From positions 1-5,212 of the forward strand of contig JAKACR010000220.1 of assembly GCA_021821225.1 (NCBI GenBank): a stretch of DNA of 5,212 nt, given 5' to 3'. Below, piece by piece: positions 1 through 5,212 of this stretch. A program made the translations under genes and the position numbers. Below the pieces are notes generated by a model. That model saw only the letters and a program-made list of their open reading frames with translations, was not told the DNA's origin and made no database searches. This stretch comes from Bacillota bacterium. Its GTDB lineage: Bacteria > Bacillota > Bacilli > Alicyclobacillales > SLC66. Each line of letters opens with the position of its first letter. Position 1 is the stretch's first letter.

Positions 1-1
1 G

Positions 2-39
2 CGGGGGATATCGGGTGAGACGGGGGATGTCGGGTGAGA
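2..39. repeat. 19-bp tandem direct duplication at the upstream gene end
   Basis: Two contiguous 19-bp copies (2-20 and 21-39) of CGGGGGATRTCGGGTGAGA differ only at position 10 versus 29 (A/G). Each copy contains a TGA: 16-18 is in frame 1 and 35-37 is in frame 2. Because 19 is not a multiple of three, the unseen upstream gene could end at either stop depending on its frame (ending GDIG or GDVG). The repeat lies just before the permease gene and shares its purine-rich, SD-like character. It is probably a replication-slippage duplication; no function can be assigned from the sequence. Confidence 0.75.
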
Positions 40-71
40 GAGCCATGATCAAAGACGGTGATGTGCGGCGT

Positions 72-78
72 GGGGAGG
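72..78 (+). promoter_or_regulatory. Ribosome binding site that sets the permease start
   Basis: GGGGAGG ends 8 nt before the ATG at 87, which is ideal spacing. The ATG at 81 would have only 2 nt of spacing. Upstream in-frame candidates (GTG at 15, ATG at 27 and ATG at 45) have weaker SD matches. This is the main reason for choosing 87 as the start. Confidence 0.65.
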
Positions 79-86
79 CAATGAAA

Positions 87-950
87 ATGTCGGTGCCGGC
101 GCTGAAAAAACGCACCATGGCGACCCTGATGTGGGCGCGTTTCCGCCATAACAAGGCGGCGGTCTACGGTGGGGTCTTTGTGGTCTTTCTCATTCTGTGC
201 GCCATCTTCGCTCCTGTGATTGAACCGTATCCCTACGCCCAGTCAAACTTTCTGGCCACCTATCAGGGCCCGTCGTGGCAGCACTGGTTTGGCACGGATG
301 AACTGGGCCGGGACCTGCTGAGCCGCCTGCTGTTCAGTCTGCGCACAGCGTCTGTCATCGGGTTCGGCGCGGAGGCGGTCGAACTGACCGTGGGTCTGCT
401 CATCGGCGCCATCGCAGGTTATATCGGAGGCGCCGCGGACGCGATCCTGATGCGCGTTGTGGATGTGGTGTACGGGTTCCCCAGCCTGCTGTTCAGCATC
501 ATCATGGTCGTTTTGCTCGGCCACTCCCTGCTGGCGATTCTGATCGCGGTCGCTTCCACCAGTTGGGTGACCATGGCGCGCATCGTGCGCAGCCAGGTCA
601 TCGTGGTCAAACAATCTGATTACATCGCCGCCGCGCGCGGAATGGGTGCGAACTGGTGGCAGATCCTCACCCGTTACGTGCTGCCCAATTCACTGGGGCC
701 GATCGCCGTCACGGTGACGTTCGGCATCCCGGCCAACATGATGGTGGAATCGGCCCTCAGTTTGCTCGGACTGGGCGTGCAACCGCCCACCCCGAGTTGG
801 GGCGCGCTGATCGCAAACGGCGAGCAGGGGATGTTTTCCTTCCCGTACCTGCTGATCTTTCCGGCTGTGACGTTTGCGCTGACACTGCTCGCCTTCACGT
901 TTTTGGGCGACGGCCTGCGCAATGTGTTTGACAGCAAGAGTGCACACTGA
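87..950 (+). CDS. Opp/Dpp-class ABC transporter permease (DppC/OppC type)
   Basis: This is an inner-membrane subunit of a peptide/nickel/opine-class importer, forming half of the translocation pore with an unseen B-type permease. From the ATG at 87 it has 287 residues, normal for DppC. Residues 27-45 form the first membrane helix. The DppC hallmark FGTDELGRD follows at 68-76, then hydrophobic helices at about 89-115, 120-145, 147-167, 200-227 and 254-277. The EAA loop that docks on the ATPases spans D178-P200 (AAARGMGA, then LPN). LGLGVQPPTPSWG (227-239) and FLGDGLRN (272-279) are further family signatures. The ATG at 45 is an alternative start adding 14 residues, but the SD at 72-78 favours 87. 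The gene is 69 bp upstream of the ATPase pair. Cargo cannot be read from a permease; the downstream NanE and kinase genes point to an amino sugar or its conjugate rather than dipeptides. Family assignment is firm, substrate is inferred. Confidence 0.95.
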   Translation: MSVPALKKRTMATLMWARFRHNKAAVYGGVFVVFLILCAIFAPVIEPYPYAQSNFLATYQGPSWQHWFGTDELGRDLLSRLLFSLRTASVIGFGAEAVELTVGLLIGAIAGYIGGAADAILMRVVDVVYGFPSLLFSIIMVVLLGHSLLAILIAVASTSWVTMARIVRSQVIVVKQSDYIAAARGMGANWWQILTRYVLPNSLGPIAVTVTFGIPANMMVESALSLLGLGVQPPTPSWGALIANGEQGMFSFPYLLIFPAVTFALTLLAFTFLGDGLRNVFDSKSAH

Positions 951-951
951 C

Positions 952-976
952 CTCGCGTAGCCGCGTGGGCTGCGAG
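952..976 (+). other. Intercistronic GC-rich stem-loop
   Basis: CTCGC (952-956) pairs with GCGAG (972-976) and AGCC (959-962) with GGCT (968-971). This gives a 9-bp stem with a 2-nt bulge (957-958) and a 5-nt loop (963-967). No T-run follows, so it does not look like an intrinsic terminator. It sits between the permease and the first ATPase gene, where a hairpin may mark RNA processing, stabilise transcript ends or tune expression. That role is inference. Confidence 0.5.
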
Positions 977-1019
977 ACGATAGCCTCGTGTGCATAGATT
1001 CGGAGTGGGATGTGACGAT

Positions 1020-2015
1020 ATGGCTGCGCTGCTGGAAGTCGAAGATCTGGCTGTCGAGTTTCACCGCGACGGTGCGGTGTCGCGCGCGGTCAACCGCGTG
1101 ACGCTGTCGGTCGAACGGGGGAAGTCCCTGGGCATCGTGGGCGAGAGCGGCAGCGGCAAGAGCGTGACGGTCAAGGCGATCATGAGGCTGCTTCCGAAGT
1201 ACGCGCGGATCCCGTCGGGCTCGATTCACCTCGACGGGCAGGAAGTCACGGCCATGACGGAGGGCAGGATGCGCCGCCTGCGCGGCCGCAGGATGGCGAT
1301 GGTGTTCCAGGATCCGCACGCTTATCTCAATCCGACAAAAACAGTCGGTTCGCAACTGGTTGAGCCCTTGATCCTGCACCGTCTGGCGGCGGGGGCGGAA
1401 GCGAAGCGACGCGCCGTGGAACTACTGCGACAGGTGGGCATCCCAAGTCCGGAGGTCCGTTTCTCTCAGTATCCGTTTGAATTCAGCGGTGGAATGCTGC
1501 AACGCGTCATGATCGCCGTGGCGCTGATCGCAAACCCCGAACTGCTGATCGCCGACGAACCCACGACGGCTCTTGACGTGACCGTACAAGCGCAGATTCT
1601 GCGCCTTTTGCGCAAATTGAAAGACGATCGGGGCATGTCGATGATCTTTGTGACGCACGACCTGGTGGTGGCTGCGCAGACGTGCGACGAGGTCGTCGTC
1701 ATGTACGGCGGCATGGTGGTCGAACGGGTGCCTTCGCACAAGTTGTTGACGGCGAGCGCCCATCCGTATTCGCGGGGACTGATCGCGTGCACTCCCCGCA
1801 TCAGCGATGCGGGGACGATCCCGACGCCCATTCCCGGCCAGCCATTGAACCTGCGCAAACCGCTTCCCGAGGGTTGCCTGTTTGCCGAGCGCTGCTCTGA
1901 ACGCATACCGCGGTGCACGGTGTCCCGGCCGCCTTTGGAGCATATTGCCGCTGACCACCAGGTTGCCTGTTTTGTTGCGTCCGCCGCAGTGAAAGAAGGT
2001 GCCGCAAGTGAGTGA
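1020..2015 (+). CDS. ABC transporter ATP-binding protein, DppD/OppD type
   Basis: This is a cytoplasmic ATPase that powers the importer as a heterodimer with the next gene product. From the ATG at 1020 it has 331 residues, the usual DppD length. Visible motifs are Walker A GESGSGKS (41-48), Q-loop Q97 in MVFQDPHAYLNP, signature FSGGMLQR (155-162), Walker B LLIADEP (175-181) with catalytic E180, D-loop ALD (184-186) and switch H213. The C-terminal oligopeptide-transporter domain has HPYSRGL (248-254), the P-x-PGQP region near 270-275, and cysteines C286, C292, C299 and C317, the set that binds a [4Fe-4S] cluster in studied DppD proteins. A GTG at 990 would add 10 residues but lies inside the structured gap with no SD. 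The ATG at 1020 has only a modest purine stretch (1002-1010) upstream. The stop overlaps the next start by 8 bp, implying translational coupling. NikD also has SGGMLQR, but the length and Cys domain favour the Dpp/Opp type. Confidence 0.95.
   Translation: MAALLEVEDLAVEFHRDGAVSRAVNRVTLSVERGKSLGIVGESGSGKSVTVKAIMRLLPKYARIPSGSIHLDGQEVTAMTEGRMRRLRGRRMAMVFQDPHAYLNPTKTVGSQLVEPLILHRLAAGAEAKRRAVELLRQVGIPSPEVRFSQYPFEFSGGMLQRVMIAVALIANPELLIADEPTTALDVTVQAQILRLLRKLKDDRGMSMIFVTHDLVVAAQTCDEVVVMYGGMVVERVPSHKLLTASAHPYSRGLIACTPRISDAGTIPTPIPGQPLNLRKPLPEGCLFAERCSERIPRCTVSRPPLEHIAADHQVACFVASAAVKEGAASE
1994..1999 (+). promoter_or_regulatory. Ribosome binding site that sets the second ATPase start
   Basis: AGAAGG ends 8 nt before the GTG at 2008. 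The alternative GTG at 1999 would overlap this site and so would have no usable SD. The site lies inside the end of the preceding ATPase gene. Confidence 0.65.
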
Positions 2016-3024
2016 AACACCGTTGCTCGAGGCGGTGGGGATCAGCAAGCGTTTTCGCAGCCGCCAGGGTGTCATGTATGCGATCGACAATGTGTCGTTC
2101 CATCTTCGCGCCGGAGAGCATCTCGGCATTGTCGGCGCGAGCGGGAGCGGGAAATCGACGGTTGCGAAAGTTGTGCAGCGGCTCATGCCTGCCACATCTG
2201 GGCGCATCCTGTATGCCGGGCGGGATGTGACCAGTCTGCGCGAGCGTCAGATGCGCCCTTTGCGCAGGCGTATCCAGTCGGTTTCGCAGAATCCGTACGC
2301 ATCGCTGTTCCCCAACAAATCAATCGGGCAGAACATCATCGAACCGATGCTGTTGCACCACATCGGTTCAGCGCACGAACGGCTGACCGCGGCCATGACG
2401 TTGTTGGAACGGGTCGGTGTCGCACAGGAGCAGTTCTATGCTTTTCCGCACGAAATCAGCGGCGGCCAGCAGCAGCGGATCGCCATTGCGCGCGCCCTTG
2501 CTCTGCAGCCGGAACTGCTGATCCTGGATGAGGCGGTGTCGAGCCTTGACGTGTCGATCCAGGCGCAGATTCTGCACCTGCTGGTGGAATTGCAACGCCA
2601 GTATTCACTGACGTATCTTTTTGTGTCGCACAATCTGGCCGTGGTGCGCATGATCTGCTCGCAGGTGGCCGTCATGTATCTGGGGCGGATTGTCGAGATC
2701 GGCCCTGCGGATGAAATTTTTTCGCGGCCGTCACACCCATACACCAGGGCGCTGCTCGCCGCCGTGCCGGATTTTGTCCCCGACGGGCCATCCGGTGACG
2801 CCCGCTATGCGACCGTTGAGGTGGCACCCGAACCCCCGTCGCCGTATCGCCTGCCTTCCGGGTGCCGTTATCGGACGCTGTGCCCGATTGCTTCAGAACG
2901 CTGCGAAAGCGAGGAACCCGACTTGTTTGAGGTGGGGCCGGGGCACCTTGCGGCGTGTCACTATCCGGGAGATGTGGTGCAGACGGCGGTGCCAGTGGTC
3001 ACAGAGAAGGAGGATGTGCGATGA
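2008..3024 (+). CDS. ABC transporter ATP-binding protein, DppF/OppF type
   Basis: This is the second ATPase of the importer, the heterodimer partner of the preceding gene product. From the GTG at 2008 it has 338 residues. Motifs: Walker A GASGSGKS (43-50), Q-loop Q94 in SVSQNPYASLFP, signature ISGGQQQR (150-157), Walker B LLILDEA (170-176) with catalytic E175, D-loop SLD (179-181) and H208 in VSHN. DEAVSSLD rather than DEPTTALD is typical of the F subunit. HPYTRALLAAVP (243-254) opens the C-terminal domain, whose cysteines C286, C292, C299 and C317 have exactly the spacing seen in the D subunit (x5, x6, x17), suggesting an iron-sulfur cluster here as well. Both ATP sites look catalytically complete. 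The Q-loop region reads LFP where LNP is usual, a minor variant. The start overlaps the previous stop by 8 bp and the stop overlaps the NanE start in ATGA, so all three genes are probably translated as a coupled set. Confidence 0.95.
   Translation: MSETPLLEAVGISKRFRSRQGVMYAIDNVSFHLRAGEHLGIVGASGSGKSTVAKVVQRLMPATSGRILYAGRDVTSLRERQMRPLRRRIQSVSQNPYASLFPNKSIGQNIIEPMLLHHIGSAHERLTAAMTLLERVGVAQEQFYAFPHEISGGQQQRIAIARALALQPELLILDEAVSSLDVSIQAQILHLLVELQRQYSLTYLFVSHNLAVVRMICSQVAVMYLGRIVEIGPADEIFSRPSHPYTRALLAAVPDFVPDGPSGDARYATVEVAPEPPSPYRLPSGCRYRTLCPIASERCESEEPDLFEVGPGHLAACHYPGDVVQTAVPVVTEKEDVR
3007..3013 (+). promoter_or_regulatory. Strong ribosome binding site for nanE
   Basis: AAGGAGG, a full anti-SD match, ends 7 nt before the ATG at 3021. 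It fixes the start at 3021 rather than at in-frame codons further upstream (from 2955) that lie within the ATPase gene. Confidence 0.85.
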
Positions 3025-3782
3025 GCGGGAACTCCCATGAGGCGCTGCGCGGCGGACTCATCGTGTCATGCCAGGCATTCCCGGGCGAACCTCTGTATGG
3101 CGCGCCGATGATGGCTCAGATGGCGCAGGCGGCGACGGACGGCGGAGCGGTTGGAATTAGGGCCAACGGGCCTGATGACATTCGCGCGATCCGGGCGGTC
3201 ACGCGGTTGCCCGTGGTGGGCATTTACAAAAAGGTGTACGAATACTCTCCGGTCTACATCACGCCGACGATGAAAGAGGTGGATGCGGTTGTCGAGGCGG
3301 GGGCCGACATTGTCGCTGTGGACGCGACGGCGAGGCGGCGTCCGGACGGCCGGACGACGGGAGAATTCCTGCACGCCATTCGCGCGCGGCATCCTTCCGT
3401 GGGATTGATGGGAGACATCGCGACACAGGAGGAAGGAAAGTTCGCAGCAGAGGCGGGCGTCGATCTCGTCTCCACCACGCTTGCCGGCTACACCGGGCAA
3501 AATGAGGCGCATGACGGGCCGGATTTCAATCTTCTCGCGCAACTGGTCAGGTCTTTGGCAATCCCCGTGATTGCGGAGGGCCGCATCTCCACGCCGCAGG
3601 AGTGCGCCCGCGCCTTTGCCCTCGGTGCATTTGCGGTCGTTGTGGGCAGCGCCATCACGCGGCCGCAGGATATCACGCGGCGCTTTGTCGAGGCCACGCC
3701 GCGGGCCGCTGGACTTCCATCACCTGCGGCAGTGGGTGTGATCGGGGAGTCGACGGCGCAAACTGCCAGGACAGACGGCTAG
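3021..3782 (+). CDS. nanE: N-acetylmannosamine-6-phosphate 2-epimerase (NanE)
   Basis: This cytoplasmic TIM-barrel enzyme interconverts ManNAc-6P and GlcNAc-6P (EC 5.1.3.9), the step that feeds sialic acid or ManNAc carbon into the GlcNAc-6P pathway. It has 253 residues from the ATG at 3021. Family blocks in order: GGLIVSCQA (11-19) with EPL (23-25), GAVGIRANG (42-50), LPVVGIYKK (63-71), ITPT (80-83), GADIVAVDAT (94-103), MGDIAT (130-135), TTLAGYTG (152-159), IAEGRISTP (184-192) and VVVGSAITRPQDIT (206-219). By my recall of the Clostridium perfringens enzyme, catalytic and ligand residues R43, K66, D126 and E180 match R47, K70, D132 and E186, so the enzyme looks active. It is longer than the usual 220-235 residues because of an Ala/Pro/Ser/Thr-rich tail after about residue 226. 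Its start overlaps the upstream ATPase stop (ATGA), tying it to the transporter operon, and a sugar kinase follows after a short gap. Family identity is very secure. Confidence 0.96.
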   Translation: MSGNSHEALRGGLIVSCQAFPGEPLYGAPMMAQMAQAATDGGAVGIRANGPDDIRAIRAVTRLPVVGIYKKVYEYSPVYITPTMKEVDAVVEAGADIVAVDATARRRPDGRTTGEFLHAIRARHPSVGLMGDIATQEEGKFAAEAGVDLVSTTLAGYTGQNEAHDGPDFNLLAQLVRSLAIPVIAEGRISTPQECARAFALGAFAVVVGSAITRPQDITRRFVEATPRAAGLPSPAAVGVIGESTAQTARTDG

Positions 3783-3801
3783 GGGGCATGTGATAAACGC
3801 A

Positions 3802-4716
3802 ATGACTCATGTGATCGGTGTTGACATAGGGGGTACGAAAACACGCGCCGGGATCGTCTCCGAGACAGGCCAGGTCATCCGTGCAGAGCAGATGGCAACA
3901 CCGGCGACGGTTGGTCCGGACGCGGTTATCCAAACCTGCTGTGAAGTGGTGGAGCGGTTGCGCGCATCGTTTGAAGGCGCGATCCGCGGCGTGGGAGTGG
4001 CCAGCGCGGGCAGAATTGATCGCGAGGGTGTGGTCTCTTTCAGCACGGCGACATTTCGCGATTGGAAAGGAACGGATCTGCGCACGCGGATCGCGTTGCG
4101 GACAGGGTTGTCTGTCGTTGTGGAGAATGACGCCAATGCCGCCGCGGTGGGCGAGGCGTGGGTCGGCGCGGCGGCAGACTGCACACCGGCGCTGTTTGTC
4201 GCGCTGGGGACAGGAGTGGGCGGCGGCCTGATCGAGCGCGGCCGGGTTGTACACGGCGCGTCGGGCGGCGCCGCGGAGATCGGCCACTTGCTCTACCGGG
4301 CGGGAGAACGCCCGTGTCCCTGTGGCCATGCCGGTTGTTTCGAACCGTACCTCTCGGTGCGCAACTTGGCGGACGACTACTCGCGCGCCGTGGGGCGCGC
4401 CGTTTCCGGTTCGGAAGTGTTCACCCGCCGCTTTGGCAACGCGGCGGCGGATACGCTTGTGGAGAACTGGCTGCGGGCGCTCGCGTCCCTTGTATTTTCA
4501 GTGCACAATGCGTATGATCCCGGATGCGTCGTGATCGGCGGAGGCGTGATCGAAAGCGTTGGCTCGTGGTGGAATGATTTTCTTGCGGAATTGGCGCAAC
4601 TGCCTGTTTCGGTGCGTGTCAGGCCCGCGCGCCTGGGGAGCGACGCGGCGGTGGTGGGCGCCGCCCGCTTGGCGTGGCTTGACATCATCGCAAAGGAGGG
4701 CAGGGGGTGGGAATGA
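3802..4716 (+). CDS. ROK-family sugar kinase, probable N-acetylmannosamine kinase (NanK-like)
   Basis: This is a cytoplasmic ATP-dependent sugar kinase. Next to nanE the likely reaction is ManNAc + ATP to ManNAc-6P (EC 2.7.1.60), which supplies the epimerase. From the ATG at 3802 it has 304 residues, normal for ROK. The phosphate-binding loop is DIGGTKT (8-14), a second glycine block is ASAGRID (67-73), catalytic D110 lies in ENDANAAAVGE (108-118), and the nucleotide loop is LGTGVGGG (135-142). The ROK zinc site comprises H162 in EIGH (159-162) and C172, C174 and C179 in CPCGHAGC, followed by E181. There is no N-terminal helix-turn-helix, so it is a kinase and not a ROK repressor. The start is uncertain: a GTG at 3790 adds four residues but sits 3 nt after AGGGGG (3781-3786), while the ATG at 3802 is 15 nt after it; I prefer the ATG because homologues usually begin a few residues before the GVDIGG motif. 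Glucokinase or GlcNAc kinase are alternatives that sequence alone cannot exclude. Confidence 0.9.
   Translation: MTHVIGVDIGGTKTRAGIVSETGQVIRAEQMATPATVGPDAVIQTCCEVVERLRASFEGAIRGVGVASAGRIDREGVVSFSTATFRDWKGTDLRTRIALRTGLSVVVENDANAAAVGEAWVGAAADCTPALFVALGTGVGGGLIERGRVVHGASGGAAEIGHLLYRAGERPCPCGHAGCFEPYLSVRNLADDYSRAVGRAVSGSEVFTRRFGNAAADTLVENWLRALASLVFSVHNAYDPGCVVIGGGVIESVGSWWNDFLAELAQLPVSVRVRPARLGSDAAVVGAARLAWLDIIAKEGRGWE
4694..4707 (+). promoter_or_regulatory. Double Shine-Dalgarno region for the RpiR-type regulator
   Basis: AGGAGG (4694-4699) lies 7 nt before a GTG at 4707. A second purine run, AGGGGG (4702-4707), lies 5 nt before the in-frame ATG at 4713, which itself overlaps the kinase stop as ATGA. 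The two possible starts differ by only two codons. The better SD match favours the GTG. Confidence 0.55.
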
Positions 4717-5212
4717 AAACATCGCGACTCACGGATGCCGATCCGGTCCTGATGGTTCGCTCGGTGTTCGGCAGTATGACGAAGACCGAGCAGAAGGTCG
4801 CTCAGATTGCGTTGCACGACCCGGAATTTTTCATGTTCGCGACGGTGACGGACGTGTCGGAACGGGCCGGCGTGGGCGAGACCACGGTGATCCGCTTTTG
4901 CCGGAAAGTCGGGTTTCGCGGTCTGCAGGAATTCAAGCTCGCCATCGCGCAGCACCTGGCCCATCCGGAAGCTCCCGCGTACGGCTCGGTCGAATTGTCC
5001 GATTCACTGGAAACGGCCCTGGAAAAGATCGCGACATATGACGTGCAGACGTTGCGCGACACCGCGAAGCTGCTGCACATCGACAGTGTCCGCACGGCAG
5101 CCGCACGCATGCTCAAGGCGCGGTGTGTATACGTTTTTGGCGTCGGATCGTCCGGGATGACCGCGCGCGATCTGGAACACCGGCTGATGCGGGTCGGCGT
5201 GCCCGCGCACAG
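4707..5212 (+). CDS. MurR/RpiR-family transcriptional regulator (partial, runs off the right edge)
   Basis: This is a DNA-binding regulator of sugar-phosphate metabolism, open to the window end with no stop in frame. Numbered from the ATG at 4713, 166 residues are visible. An N-terminal RpiR helix-turn-helix domain covers about 14-82: MTKTEQKVA (22-30), VTDVSERAGVGETTVIRFCRK (45-65, the recognition helix region) and GFRGLQEFKLAIA (67-79). A linker follows, and a SIS sugar-phosphate-binding domain begins near 124-160 with ARCVYVFGVGSSGMTARD (136-153); the rest is cut off. Established relatives include the RpiR-type NanR proteins of Vibrio vulnificus and Staphylococcus aureus, which control sialic acid genes; ManNAc-6P is the effector in Vibrio. 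Here, directly downstream of and overlapping the kinase, it probably senses ManNAc-6P or GlcNAc-6P and controls this operon. That role is inferred from context. No operator was recognised in the window. Confidence 0.93.
   Translation, partial: MGMKTSRLTDADPVLMVRSVFGSMTKTEQKVAQIALHDPEFFMFATVTDVSERAGVGETTVIRFCRKVGFRGLQEFKLAIAQHLAHPEAPAYGSVELSDSLETALEKIATYDVQTLRDTAKLLHIDSVRTAAARMLKARCVYVFGVGSSGMTARDLEHRLMRVGVPAH

Noticed and set aside
952..976. Hairpin as an intrinsic terminator after the permease gene
   Set aside because: The stem is GC-rich but no T-tract follows, and the downstream ATPases belong to the same transporter.
990..1019. Upstream GTG start for the first ATPase (10 extra residues)
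   Set aside because: No SD precedes it, it lies in the structured gap, and family members normally begin close to the LLEVEDL strand.
690..1379. Long minus-strand open frame (229 codons) across the permease end, the gap and the first ATPase
   Set aside because: It is antisense to two genes with clear family motifs, its translation is rich in Arg, His, Gln and Asp with no recognisable domain, and such shadows are common in GC-rich DNA.
1482..1509. SGGMLQR signature suggesting a nickel transporter ATPase (NikD)
   Set aside because: NikD shares this variant, but the 331-residue length, the C-terminal four-cysteine domain and the amino-sugar neighbours argue against nickel uptake.
1422..2207. 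Minus-strand open frame of 261 codons opposite the ATPase genes
   Set aside because: No family motif, low-complexity basic composition, and it lies antisense to two secure ATPase genes.
3821..3826. TTGACA resembling a -35 promoter box
   Set aside because: It encodes the VDI of the kinase phosphate loop, and the position 17 bp downstream is GC-rich with no -10 element.
3673..4329. Minus-strand open frame of 218 codons opposite the nanE end and the kinase gene
   Set aside because: Antisense to conserved catalytic motifs of the ROK kinase; Arg/His/Cys-rich shadow composition and no domain seen.
4559..5041. Plus-strand open frame of 160 codons crossing from the kinase into the regulator
   Set aside because: It is the wrong frame for both. 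The kinase C-terminus and the RpiR helix-turn-helix motifs are read in the other frames.

Overview
The window is GC-rich (roughly 60% by eye) and fully coding on the plus strand. Six genes lie head to tail with almost no spacing: several stops and starts overlap (ATGA or GTGAGTGA) and most starts have strong Shine-Dalgarno sites such as AAGGAGG. Dense SD use, frequent GTG starts and a MurR/RpiR regulator beside NanE fit a high-GC member of the Bacillota (for example an Alicyclobacillus-like lineage), but that placement is inference and no marker gene in the window settles it.

Layout. Bases 1-86 hold the end of an unseen upstream gene, probably the partner permease, and a 19-bp tandem duplication. 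Bases 87-950 encode the C-type permease of a peptide/nickel/opine-class (Opp/Dpp) ABC transporter. A 69-bp gap carrying a GC-rich hairpin follows. Then come the two transporter ATPases (DppD-like, 1020-2015; DppF-like, 2008-3024), both with complete ATPase motifs and the same C-terminal four-cysteine set. These lead into NanE, N-acetylmannosamine-6-phosphate 2-epimerase (3021-3782), a ROK-family sugar kinase that is probably N-acetylmannosamine kinase (3802-4716), and the start of a MurR/RpiR-family regulator (4707 to beyond the right edge).

How the genes fit together. The arrangement reads as one transcription unit for uptake and catabolism of an N-acetylated amino sugar. The ABC transporter brings in a substrate, the ROK kinase makes N-acetylmannosamine-6-phosphate (ManNAc-6P), NanE converts it to GlcNAc-6P, and the RpiR protein would sense a phosphorylated sugar. 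Although sequence alone would label the transporter 'dipeptide', the neighbours suggest that its cargo is sialic acid, ManNAc or a ManNAc/sialic-acid-containing oligosaccharide or glycopeptide. Members of this ABC class are known to carry sugars (for example SatABCD for sialic acid in Haemophilus ducreyi). The substrate-binding protein, the first permease, any sialate lyase (NanA) and NagA/NagB are not in the window.

I saw no tRNA, rRNA, CRISPR, insertion sequence or clear promoter or terminator. Nothing here looks like a wholly new system. The main points of interest are the transporter-substrate pairing, the intercistronic hairpin, the tandem duplication and the extended NanE C-terminus.
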